The translations under genes were made by a program, and so were the position numbers. From Sphingomonas sp. CCH9-E2 (lineage in GTDB: Bacteria; Pseudomonadota; Alphaproteobacteria; Sphingomonadales; Sphingomonadaceae), in assembly GCF_001557215.1 (NCBI RefSeq), contig NZ_LSJM01000188.1, positions 1 through 6,026 on the forward strand: 6,026 nt of DNA, read 5' to 3'. The notes under the pieces are model-generated. The model was not told the DNA's origin and did not search any database. It saw only the letters and a program-made list of their open reading frames with translations. Each line of letters starts with the position of its first letter. Position 1 is the stretch's first letter. Positions 1 through 5,996 of this stretch are shown one piece after another.

Positions 1-55
1 CACCGCGTGCGGACAGGCCCTCCCCCGGCCCCTCCCGCAAGCCGGAGGGGAGAAG
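1..55. repeat. Terminal direct repeat, left copy (55 bp)
   Basis: These 55 bases are identical to the last 55 bases of the window (5972-6026), in the same orientation. The copy is GC-rich and contains an imperfect palindrome (29-50). It also holds one arm (11-25) of a longer stem whose partner arm is seen only near the right end (5943-5957). The left copy thus begins in the middle of the larger repeat element seen at the right end. That is what is expected if the sequence was cut inside a dispersed repeat, or if the molecule is circular and the ends are redundant. The match cannot be followed further because both copies touch a window edge. Confidence 0.98.
29..50 (+). promoter_or_regulatory. 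Hairpin holding the Shine-Dalgarno of the lipoprotein gene
   Basis: CCCCTCC (29-35) pairs perfectly with GGAGGGG (44-50) around an 8-nt loop. The right arm is also the best ribosome binding site for the GTG start at 58, with 7 nt between them (51-57). In the folded mRNA the Shine-Dalgarno would be buried in a GC stem. The hairpin is part of the repeat, so the repeat element itself appears to supply the translation signal. The pairing and spacing are seen in the sequence; any effect on expression is inference. Confidence 0.55.
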
Positions 56-57
56 AC

Positions 58-840
58 GTGAAACTCCGCCGCTTCAATCATGTCGGGATCACGCTTGTCG
101 GCGCACTGGCCCTGTTGGCGGGCTGTCAGCAGGCACCCGAGAGCGGCAACACGACCGCGCAGACGCCGTCAGCGACCCCGACGCCAACCGGCGTGCGCGC
201 CTTGCCCGAGGCAGAGCAGCTCAAACTCGCCTTCCGCACGACCTATGGAAAGGACGGTGCGGCACAGGTGCAGGAGGACGATGCCGGGGTCATCAATGTG
301 AAGCCGGGTCGGTTGTTGTGGATCGGCGACGTTGCGGTGCTGTTGAGCCCCGGGGCGAACGAGTCCGACTGTCATGCCTGTTCGGGGGCGCTGGCGATCG
401 CTTATCTGAAGCCGCAGGGCGACGGGTTTGCGGTGACCGGGAAATGGCCGACCTTGGTGCGCGGCTCTGGCTGGGGTGCGGTGCCCGAATGGCGGGTGGT
501 CGATACCTTTACTGAGAACCCGGCGGTCTATGTCGAAAGCGGCGACGCGGCGCAGGGCTATTCATGCGGCGGCGCGTCGATCACCGAGTTGAAGCCCGAT
601 GGGCCGGTGCAGTCTGAGCGGATATGGCTGTCGGCGTCGAACGAGGGCGCGGTCGATGAGACGACCGGCAAGACCTTTGGCGGCGAGCCGCTGATCCGGC
701 TTGAGGGGAAGATCGTCGACATCGTGAAGGGCAAGTCGTTCGCGGTGCAGGCGAGCGGGACGGCGAAGTTCGTCGAGCGCTATGATTATCGCGATGGCAA
801 GTTCGTGCCGCAGCAGAAGGAGTCGCGGCTGTCATGTTGA
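58..840 (+). CDS. Putative lipoprotein of unknown function (260 aa)
   Basis: I do not recognise the family. The GTG at 58 is chosen because it follows a good Shine-Dalgarno (44-50) and gives a clean lipoprotein signal peptide: basic MKLRR, a hydrophobic stretch at residues 10-21, and the lipobox LAGC with Cys23 as the predicted lipidated residue. Residues 24-45 are a Gln/Thr/Pro/Ala-rich linker, typical of a tether. The rest looks globular and probably periplasmic or outer-membrane attached. It has a CHAC pair (Cys105, Cys108), Cys170 in a YSCGG stretch, and a cysteine as the very last residue (260), so disulfides or metal binding are possible. An earlier in-frame GTG at 7 would add 17 Pro/Arg-rich residues encoded by the repeat and would hide the signal peptide. 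The gene ends 16 nt before mce, so the two could be cotranscribed, but nothing links it to propionate metabolism. It is a convincing gene of unknown role. Confidence 0.85.
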   Translation: MKLRRFNHVGITLVGALALLAGCQQAPESGNTTAQTPSATPTPTGVRALPEAEQLKLAFRTTYGKDGAAQVQEDDAGVINVKPGRLLWIGDVAVLLSPGANESDCHACSGALAIAYLKPQGDGFAVTGKWPTLVRGSGWGAVPEWRVVDTFTENPAVYVESGDAAQGYSCGGASITELKPDGPVQSERIWLSASNEGAVDETTGKTFGGEPLIRLEGKIVDIVKGKSFAVQASGTAKFVERYDYRDGKFVPQQKESRLSC

Positions 841-856
841 ACCGTGGAATGACGTC

Positions 857-1276
857 ATGAAGCTCGGCCGGCTCAACCATATCGGCGTTGCGACGCCGTC
901 GATCGCGGACTCGATCGCCTTTTATCGCGACGTGATGGGGGCGGAGACGATCCACGACCCCTTCGACCTGCCGGCGCAGGGGGTGAAGGTGTGCTTCGTC
1001 GATACGCCGAACACGCAGATCGAGCTGATCGAACCGCTGGGCGCGGAGTCGCCGATCCACGGGTTTCTGGCGAAGAACCCGGCGGGCGGGCAGCATCATC
1101 TGTGTTACGAAGTGCCTGACATCCATGCGGCCAAGGCGTGGTTCGAGGCGAAGGGCGCGCGGGTGCTGGGCGAGCCGCGGATCGGCGCGCATGGGACGTT
1201 GATCTTCTTCGTCCACCCGCGCGACATGGGCGGGGTGCTGACCGAAATCATGGAGAGCCCGCGTGATAACCACTAA
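857..1276 (+). CDS. mce: Methylmalonyl-CoA epimerase
   Basis: This enzyme interconverts (R)- and (S)-methylmalonyl-CoA in the cytoplasm, linking propionyl-CoA carboxylase to the mutase encoded downstream. The 139-aa product has the usual size and the vicinal-oxygen-chelate fold of two beta-alpha-beta-beta-beta modules. Expected metal ligands are present: His8 in LNHIGV, Glu56 (with Gln54 nearby) in the QIELIEPLG strand, His81 in QHHLCYEV, and Glu130 in VLTEIME. The stretches SPIHGFLAKN, IGAHG and FFVHPRDMGGVL are close to those I recall from the human and bacterial enzymes. The ATG at 857 puts the first metal His at residue 8, as expected. Its Shine-Dalgarno is weak (TGGAAT, 845-850), which may mean coupling to the lipoprotein gene 16 nt upstream. 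An in-frame ATG at 782 would add 25 unrelated residues and overlap that gene, so it was not used. The assignment is strong. Confidence 0.96.
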   Translation: MKLGRLNHIGVATPSIADSIAFYRDVMGAETIHDPFDLPAQGVKVCFVDTPNTQIELIEPLGAESPIHGFLAKNPAGGQHHLCYEVPDIHAAKAWFEAKGARVLGEPRIGAHGTLIFFVHPRDMGGVLTEIMESPRDNH

Positions 1277-1277
1277 C

Positions 1278-1383
1278 CGTCACCCCGGACTTGTTCCGGG
1301 GTCCACCGGGCGGCAAGCGTGGGTGTCGATGGTGAGCGATGCGCTCGCGGATGAGTGGACCCCGGCACAAGGCCGGGGTGACG
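1278..1383. repeat. Composite inverted repeat in the mce-crotonase gap
   Basis: The 122-nt gap between mce and the next gene is almost filled by this element. A 28-nt arm (1278-1305) is the reverse complement of 1356-1383 with only two mismatches, around a 50-nt loop (1306-1355). Each arm is itself palindromic (CCCCGGA...TCCGGGG in the left, CCCCGGC...GCCGGGG in the right), so it could fold as one long stem or as two separate hairpins. It has the form of the CGTCACCCCGGACTTG-type dispersed intergenic repeats I associate with sphingomonad genomes. It starts one base after the mce stop and ends two bases before the Shine-Dalgarno of the next gene. It might stabilise or attenuate the mRNA; there is no T-run of an intrinsic terminator. 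Confidence 0.9.
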
Positions 1384-1398
1384 ATGAGGGGTTGAGGG

Positions 1399-2178
1399 AT
1401 GTCTGACGACACGGTTCTGTATGATCTGACGGAAGGCGTCGCGACGATCCGGCTGAACCGGCCGGAGCGGCTGAATGCGGTGACGTTCGAGATGCTCGAC
1501 CTGATCCGCGCGTCGTTGCTACGCGCGGTGAATGAAGGGGCGCGCGCGGTGCTGCTGACCGGAGAGGGGCGGGCGTTCTGTTCGGGCGCGGACCTGGCGG
1601 GGCGGATGGATCGCGGGCCGGTCGATCCGGCCGAGAGCCTGGAGTTCCACTATAACCCGCTGGCCGAGACGCTGTCGAAGCTGCCGATCCCGATCGTCAC
1701 CGCGGTCAATGGCCCGGCGGCGGGCGCGGGCGTCGGGATCGCGCTGGGCGGCGATATCGTGGTGATGGCGAAGAGCGCCTATCTGCTGCTCGCGTTCAGC
1801 AATATCGGGCTGGTGCCCGATTGCGGCGCGACCTGGCTGGTCGCCAAGTCGGCGGGGCGGGCCAAGGCGCTGGAGATGGCGCTGCTGGGCGAGAAGATGT
1901 TTGCCGATGACGCCAAGGATGCGGGGCTGGTCGCGCGCGTGGTCGCGGACGATGCGCTGATAGCGGAGGCGGGCAAGCTCGCCGCGACGCTGGCGGCCAA
2001 GCCGACCATCGCGCTGGGACTGATCCGTGCGCAGATCAAGGCGGCGCTCAACAACACGCTGTCGGAAACGCTGAGCGTCGAGGCGGCGCATCAGCGGATT
2101 GCGGGCAAGACCGAGGATTTTCGCGAAGGTGTGATGGCGTTTCTCGGCAAGCGCGCGCCGGAGTTCAAGGGTAAGTGA
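1399..2178 (+). CDS. Enoyl-CoA hydratase/isomerase family protein, PaaG-type
   Basis: This is a 259-aa crotonase-superfamily protein, a normal full length, expected to act on a CoA thioester in the cytoplasm. The oxyanion-hole segments are visible: FCSGADLAGR (60-69) and NGPAAGAG (104-111). Both glutamates of classical enoyl-CoA hydratases appear to be replaced, by Gly113 and Asn135 on my hand alignment. Asp141 in GLVPDCGATW matches the catalytic Asp of PaaG-type isomerases. The YNPL segment (85-88), the ALLGEK segment (161-166) and the C-terminal FREGVMAFLGKRAPEF also follow PaaG closely. PaaG isomerises ring-epoxide phenylacetyl-CoA and can shift double bonds in enoyl-CoAs. No other phenylacetate gene is present, so here it more likely serves fatty-acid or branched-chain acyl-CoA breakdown feeding propionyl-CoA. 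The ATG follows GAGGGG (1386-1391). The stop directly abuts the scpA start, implying coupling. The family is certain, the substrate is not. Confidence 0.92.
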   Translation: MSDDTVLYDLTEGVATIRLNRPERLNAVTFEMLDLIRASLLRAVNEGARAVLLTGEGRAFCSGADLAGRMDRGPVDPAESLEFHYNPLAETLSKLPIPIVTAVNGPAAGAGVGIALGGDIVVMAKSAYLLLAFSNIGLVPDCGATWLVAKSAGRAKALEMALLGEKMFADDAKDAGLVARVVADDALIAEAGKLAATLAAKPTIALGLIRAQIKAALNNTLSETLSVEAAHQRIAGKTEDFREGVMAFLGKRAPEFKGK

Positions 2179-4317
2179 ATGCGTGAGAAGCCCACCCCCG
2201 CCGCCTGGAAGGCACTCGCCGACAAGGAAGTGAAGGGCCGCGATCTGACGTGGCGCACGCCGGAGGGGATTGACGTCAAGCCGCTCTATACCGCCGAGGA
2301 CGTGACCGCCGATCCGGGGCTGCCCGGATTTGCGCCGTTCACGCGCGGGGTGCGCGCGTCGATGTATGCCGGGCGGCCCTGGACGATCCGGCAATATGCG
2401 GGCTTTTCGACCGCCGAGGAATCCAACGCCTTCTATCGCCGCAACCTGGCGGCGGGGCAGAAGGGGCTGTCGGTCGCGTTCGATCTGGCGACGCATCGCG
2501 GATACGACAGCGATCATCCGCGCGTGACGGGCGATGTCGGCAAGGCGGGCGTGGCGATCGACAGCGTCGAGGATATGAAGATCCTGTTCGACGGGATTCC
2601 GCTCGACCAGATGTCGGTCAGCATGACGATGAATGGCGCGGTGATCCCGATCCTCGCCTTCTTCATCGTCGCGGGGGAGGAGCAGGGGGTCGACCAGAGC
2701 CTGCTCGACGGGACCATTCAGAACGACATTCTGAAGGAGTTCATGGTCCGCAACACCTATATCTATCCGCCCGAGCCGTCGATGCGGATCATTTCAGATA
2801 TCTTTGCATATACGTCGGCCAACATGCCGAAATTCAACAGTATTTCGATCTCCGGCTATCATATGCAGGAGGCCGGGGCGACGCAGGTGCAGGAGCTGGC
2901 CTTCACCATCGCCGATGGCATGGAATATGTGAAATATGGCGTGGCCAGCGGCCTCGACATCGACAAGTTCGCCGGGCGGCTGAGCTTCTTCTTCGCAATC
3001 GGTATGAACTTCTTCATGGAAGTCGCGAAATTGCGGGCGGCGCGGGTGCTGTGGCATCGCGTGATGACCCAGCTGGGCGCGAAAGATGAGCGCAGCAAGA
3101 TGCTGCGGACGCATTGCCAGACGAGCGGCGTGTCGCTGACCGAGCAGGACCCGTATAACAACGTCATTCGCACGACGATCGAGGCGATGGCGGCGATGCT
3201 GGGCGGGACGCAGAGCCTGCATACCAATGCGCTCGACGAAGCCATCGCGCTGCCGACCGATTTCTCCGCGCGCATCGCCCGCAATACGCAGCTGGTGATC
3301 CAGGAAGAGACGGGGATGACCAATGTCGTCGATCCGCTGGGCGGCAGCTACTATGTCGAGGCGCTGACCCAGGAGCTGGTCGACAAGGCGTGGGCGATCA
3401 TCGAGCGGGTCGAGGCCGAGGGCGGGATGGCTAAGGCGGTCGCCACCGGCTGGCCCAAGGCGATGATCGAGGAAGCCGCCGCTGCCACCGCCGCGCGGAT
3501 CGACCGGGGCGAGCAGGTGATCGTCGGGGTCAACAAATACCGCAAGGCCGAGGAAGACCCGATCGACATCCTCGACGTCGACAATCACGCCGTGCGCGAG
3601 GCGCAGGTGGCGCGGATCGCGCGGGTGAAGGCATCGCGCGATGATGCCGCGTGCCGGGCGGCGCTGGATGCGCTGCGTGAGGGTGCGCGGGGTGACGGCA
3701 ATTTGCTGGAGCTGGCGGTCGTGGCGGCGCGGCATCGCGCGACGCTGGGCGAGATCAGCCTGGCGATGGAGGATGTGTTCGGGCGGCACGGGACGGTGCC
3801 GACGCCGGTCAAGGGCGTCTATGGCGGCGCCTATGACGCGGACCGGAGCTGGGAGCGGCTGAAGGACGGCGTTGCCGCGACCGAGCGGCGGCTGGGCCGC
3901 GCGCCGCGGATGCTGGTCGCGAAGATGGGGCAGGACGGGCATGATCGCGGGGCGAACCTGGTGTCGTCTGCGTTCGGTGATCTGGGGTTCAAGGTCGTGC
4001 CCGGCCCGTTGTTCCAGACGCCGCAGGAGGCCGCCGAACTGGCGCTGGCGGAGGATGTCGATGTGGTCGGTGTTTCCAGCCTGGCGGCGGGGCACAAGAC
4101 GCTGATCCCGCAGCTGATCGGTCATCTGCGCGACGCCGGGCGGAGCGACATCAAGGTGATCGCGGGCGGGGTGATCCCGGCGCAGGATTATCAGATACTG
4201 CGCGACGCGGGGGTACAGGCGATCTTTGGGCCGGGTACCAATCTGGTGAATGCGGCGGAGGAGGTGTTGACCCTACTCGGCCACAACATGCCGCCGCGTG
4301 AGGAGGCTGCGGAGTGA
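2179..4317 (+). CDS. scpA: Methylmalonyl-CoA mutase, single-chain type
   Basis: This adenosylcobalamin enzyme isomerises (R)-methylmalonyl-CoA to succinyl-CoA, delivering propionyl-CoA carbon to the TCA cycle. The 712-aa chain has the catalytic TIM-barrel domain (about 40-545) and a C-terminal B12 domain (about 577-702). The B12 domain has DGHDRG (586-591) with His588 as the predicted cobalt ligand, SSLAAGH (633-639) and AGG (662-664). Active-site Tyr73, Arg191 and His228 match Tyr89, Arg207 and His244 of the Propionibacterium enzyme with a constant offset of 16. The Tyr/Arg pair indicates methylmalonyl-CoA rather than isobutyryl-CoA as substrate. The family signature RIARNT...DPLGGS spans 365-390. 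The ATG touches the stop of the preceding gene, with AAGGG (2167-2171) as Shine-Dalgarno. The chaperone GTPase MeaB/ArgK, often found beside the mutase, is not in the window. The gene is intact. Confidence 0.98.
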   Translation: MREKPTPAAWKALADKEVKGRDLTWRTPEGIDVKPLYTAEDVTADPGLPGFAPFTRGVRASMYAGRPWTIRQYAGFSTAEESNAFYRRNLAAGQKGLSVAFDLATHRGYDSDHPRVTGDVGKAGVAIDSVEDMKILFDGIPLDQMSVSMTMNGAVIPILAFFIVAGEEQGVDQSLLDGTIQNDILKEFMVRNTYIYPPEPSMRIISDIFAYTSANMPKFNSISISGYHMQEAGATQVQELAFTIADGMEYVKYGVASGLDIDKFAGRLSFFFAIGMNFFMEVAKLRAARVLWHRVMTQLGAKDERSKMLRTHCQTSGVSLTEQDPYNNVIRTTIEAMAAMLGGTQSLHTNALDEAIALPTDFSARIARNTQLVIQEETGMTNVVDPLGGSYYVEALTQELVDKAWAIIERVEAEGGMAKAVATGWPKAMIEEAAAATAARIDRGEQVIVGVNKYRKAEEDPIDILDVDNHAVREAQVARIARVKASRDDAACRAALDALREGARGDGNLLELAVVAARHRATLGEISLAMEDVFGRHGTVPTPVKGVYGGAYDADRSWERLKDGVAATERRLGRAPRMLVAKMGQDGHDRGANLVSSAFGDLGFKVVPGPLFQTPQEAAELALAEDVDVVGVSSLAAGHKTLIPQLIGHLRDAGRSDIKVIAGGVIPAQDYQILRDAGVQAIFGPGTNLVNAAEEVLTLLGHNMPPREEAAE
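4300..4306 (+). promoter_or_regulatory. Strong ribosome binding site for the 4314 membrane protein
   Basis: GAGGAGG lies inside the last codons of scpA, 7 nt before the GTG at 4314. It supports a real start there, within a GTGA overlap with the scpA stop. Confidence 0.75.
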
Positions 4318-4667
4318 GCGACGAGACCGTCAAGCCGGATCCGGAGCCCGGGTTCGACAAGGAGATGCTGCTCTACGATTATTCAAAGCATCTGCTGTCG
4401 CTGGCGTTGCTGGGCCTTGGCGGCATTCTGTCGATTGCGCAGTCGCCGCAGGGGCAGAAAATTCCGGGCTTGGTCATCGCGTCGCTGACGGTGTTCCTGG
4501 CGATTTCCGGGCTGTGCGCGCTCAGCTGTACCGCGTCGATTTTGCGTTCGCGCCAGCGTGATGTTCCGGTACCGCGCTCCGCGTGGCTGACCAATCAGGG
4601 GGCGATGATGTTCCTTGGCATCGGCGTCGGCGGCTTTCTTTACTCTTGGATCAGGGCTTTGATGTGA
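4314..4667 (+). CDS. Three-helix membrane protein of unknown function (117 aa)
   Basis: No family is recognised. The charged N-terminus (about 1-25, rich in Asp/Glu/Lys/Pro) is followed by three hydrophobic segments at about 26-44, 50-77 and 96-114, with a basic loop (RSRQR, 78-82) between the second and third. By the positive-inside rule that loop is cytoplasmic, giving an N-in, C-out topology. The GTG start overlaps the scpA stop as GTGA and has a strong Shine-Dalgarno (4300-4306). Its own stop overlaps the bioB start in the same way. Being wedged between two enzymes with both junctions overlapping argues that it is a genuine translated gene. It is too short and has too few helices for a BioY biotin transporter. 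A role in transport or enzyme anchoring cannot be judged from the sequence. Confidence 0.88.
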   Translation: MSDETVKPDPEPGFDKEMLLYDYSKHLLSLALLGLGGILSIAQSPQGQKIPGLVIASLTVFLAISGLCALSCTASILRSRQRDVPVPRSAWLTNQGAMMFLGIGVGGFLYSWIRALM

Positions 4668-5659
4668 CCACCCGTACCGACTGGACCCGCGACGAGATTG
4701 CCGCGCTGTTCGACCTGCCGTTCATGGAGCTGGTCTATCAGGCCGCGACCGTCCACCGCGCGCACTTCGCGGCCGACGAGGTGCAGCTGTCGACGCTGCT
4801 GAGCATCAAGACCGGCGGGTGCCCGGAGGATTGCGGCTATTGCAACCAGTCGACCCATGCCGAGACAGGCCTGAAGGCGACCAAGCTCATGGACGTCCGC
4901 GCGGTGCTGCAGGCGGCGGCGCAGGCGAAGGATAATGGCTCGTCGCGTTTCTGCATGGGGGCCGCGTGGCGCAACCCCAAGGACCGCGACATGCCGGCCA
5001 TCGTCGAGATGGTGAAGGGCGTGCGCCAGATGGGCATGGAAACCTGCATGACTCTGGGCATGCTGACCGAGGGGCAGGCCGCGCAGCTCGCGGAGGCGGG
5101 GCTGGATTATTACAACCACAATATCGACACCGCGCCCGAGCGTTATGGCGAGGTGATCACGACGCGGACGTTCGAGGACCGGCTGGAAACGCTGGACCAT
5201 GTGCGCGAGGCGGGGATCAACGTGTGCTGCGGCGGGATCGTCGGGATGGGCGAGACGCGGGCGGATCGCGTCGGATTCATCCACGCGCTGGCGACGCTGC
5301 CCAAGCATCCCGAGAGCGTGCCGGTGAACGCGCTGGTGCCGGTCAAGGGCACGGTGCTGGGCGACATGCTCCACGACACGCCGCTGGCGAAGATCGACCA
5401 GATCGAGTTCGTGCGCACGGTCGCGGTGGCGCGGATCACGATGCCGGAGTCGATGGTGCGCCTGTCCGCCGGGCGCGAGAGCATGAGCGACGAGACGCAG
5501 GCGCTCTGCTTCATGGCGGGGGCGAATTCGATCTTCACCGGCGACAAGCTGCTGACCACCGGCAATGCCGGGGATGACAAGGACGCGGCGCTGTTCGCGC
5601 GGCTGGGGATGCGCGCGATGCAGGCTGAGGTGAAGGCGGAGCTGGAGGCGGCGGAGTGA
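4664..5659 (+). CDS. bioB: Biotin synthase
   Basis: This radical-SAM enzyme inserts sulfur into dethiobiotin, the last step of biotin synthesis, in the cytoplasm. The 331-aa product has the CxxxCxxC cluster motif Cys53-Cys57-Cys60 for the SAM-binding [4Fe-4S]. It also has Cys97 (RFCMGAAWR), Cys128 (ETCMTLG) and Cys188 (NVCCGG) plus Arg266 (VRLSAGR) for the sulfur-donating [2Fe-2S]. With the GTG start at 4664 all six cysteines take the same numbers as in E. coli BioB, which decides the start. Arg266 matches E. coli Arg260 after a 6-residue longer loop near 233-243. YNHN (150-153) and the substrate-binding segments are intact. Translation probably couples to the upstream gene through a GTGA overlap, with a weak AGGG (4653-4656). 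An ATG at 4583 would add 27 unrelated residues. No other bio gene is present; biotin is needed by propionyl-CoA carboxylase. Confidence 0.98.
   Translation: MTTRTDWTRDEIAALFDLPFMELVYQAATVHRAHFAADEVQLSTLLSIKTGGCPEDCGYCNQSTHAETGLKATKLMDVRAVLQAAAQAKDNGSSRFCMGAAWRNPKDRDMPAIVEMVKGVRQMGMETCMTLGMLTEGQAAQLAEAGLDYYNHNIDTAPERYGEVITTRTFEDRLETLDHVREAGINVCCGGIVGMGETRADRVGFIHALATLPKHPESVPVNALVPVKGTVLGDMLHDTPLAKIDQIEFVRTVAVARITMPESMVRLSAGRESMSDETQALCFMAGANSIFTGDKLLTTGNAGDDKDAALFARLGMRAMQAEVKAELEAAE
5644..5648 (+). promoter_or_regulatory. Ribosome binding site for the 5656 small membrane protein
   Basis: GGAGG within the last bioB codons, 7 nt before the GTG at 5656. It supports a third GTGA-overlapped start. 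Confidence 0.65.
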
Positions 5660-5913
5660 GTCTACTCGCTCTCCGGGTCGTGGGGTGTCTTGCGGGCCTC
5701 CTCCTCATCTTTGGATGGCTGCCCTTCGGCATCGAACTGCTCGTCAGCAGCGACGGGGACTGCAAAGGCTTTCCATGGTGCGAAGGCAACGGAGAAATCT
5801 GGCAGATCTGGACTGCCTATCTCAGCTTGGCAGGGTGGCTGAGCGTGCCGATCGCGATCCATCTGATCTATCAAACGGCTAGAAGTTGGCTGTTCCGGCG
5901 AGAATTGGACTGA
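5656..5913 (+). CDS. Two-helix small membrane protein of unknown function (85 aa)
   Basis: No family is recognised. Two hydrophobic helices (about 4-30 and 50-74) flank an acidic loop (31-49) containing Cys36 and Cys42. The tail [10 protein letters not shown] is basic, so N-in, C-in with a periplasmic loop is likely, and the two cysteines could form a disulfide. The start is a GTG overlapping the bioB stop (GTGA), with GGAGG 7 nt upstream. Codon use differs from the neighbours: AGA, CGA, CTA, TTG, GGA, CCA, ACT, TGT and AGT all appear in this short gene, whereas the enzymes nearly always use G/C-ending codons. This may mean a weakly expressed or more recently acquired gene. The Shine-Dalgarno, overlap and clear topology support it as real. 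Confidence 0.75.
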   Translation: MSLLALRVVGCLAGLLLIFGWLPFGIELLVSSDGDCKGFPWCEGNGEIWQIWTAYLSLAGWLSVPIAIHLIYQTARSWLFRRELD

Positions 5914-5917
5914 AATC

Positions 5918-5939
5918 CCCCTCCCGCGTGCGGGAGGGG
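5918..5939. repeat. GC palindrome after the last gene
   Basis: CCCCTCCCGC and its exact reverse complement GCGGGAGGGG are separated by only two bases (GT). The palindrome sits 4 nt after the stop of the small membrane protein gene. It could form a very stable hairpin and might protect or end the transcript, but it is followed by TTAGGGGAGGG rather than a T-run, so it is better described as a REP-like repeat unit than an intrinsic terminator. Confidence 0.85.
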
Positions 5940-5942
5940 TTA

Positions 5943-5996
5943 GGGGAGGGCTTGTCCCTCACAACAGATTGCACCGCGTGCGGACAGGCCCTCCCC
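5943..5996. repeat. Long inverted repeat leading into the terminal repeat
   Basis: The 15-nt arm 5943-5957 pairs with 5982-5996 at 14 of 15 positions, and the remaining pair is a G-U in RNA. The intervening loop is 24 nt (5958-5981). The right arm belongs to the 55-bp terminal repeat and the left arm lies outside it. With the palindrome at 5918-5939 and the hairpin equivalent to 29-50 (here 6000-6021), this makes a three-hairpin element filling 5914-6026. No gene is seen in that stretch. Confidence 0.8.

Noticed and set aside
7..57. Upstream GTG at 7 as the lipoprotein start
   Set aside because: It lies in the repeat, adds Pro/Arg-rich residues and masks the signal peptide. The GTG at 58 has a well-spaced Shine-Dalgarno.
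782..856. ATG at 782 as the mce start
   Set aside because: It adds 25 residues unlike any epimerase and overlaps the lipoprotein gene. The ATG at 857 fits the family.
850..857. TGACGTCA palindrome over the mce start as an operator
   Set aside because: Only 8 bp, and the same octamer also occurs inside scpA (2271-2278). Chance is enough to explain it.
581..1273. 230-aa open frame on the minus strand
   Set aside because: It is antisense to the lipoprotein gene, mce and their gap. Its composition is shadow-like and it has no recognisable motif.
1277..1398. Cobalamin riboswitch before the B12-dependent operon part
   Set aside because: The gap is only 122 nt and is filled by the inverted repeat. 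No B12-box-like sequence is seen.
1519..2517. 332-aa open frame on the minus strand
   Set aside because: It is antisense to the crotonase gene and scpA start, Arg-rich, with no family resemblance.
2794..4125. 443-aa open frame on the minus strand
   Set aside because: It is antisense to scpA, with Arg/His/Gln/Pro-rich low-complexity composition typical of a GC-rich shadow frame.
4583..4663. ATG at 4583 as the bioB start
   Set aside because: The extra 27 residues are out-of-frame reading of the membrane protein gene. Cysteine numbering supports the GTG at 4664.
4314..4667. BioY biotin transporter
   Set aside because: About 117 residues and three helices, against roughly 190 residues and six helices in BioY. 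No BioY motif is seen.
5918..5939. Intrinsic terminator
   Set aside because: The stem is excellent but no T-run follows, so I list it as a repeat. Termination here remains possible but unsupported.
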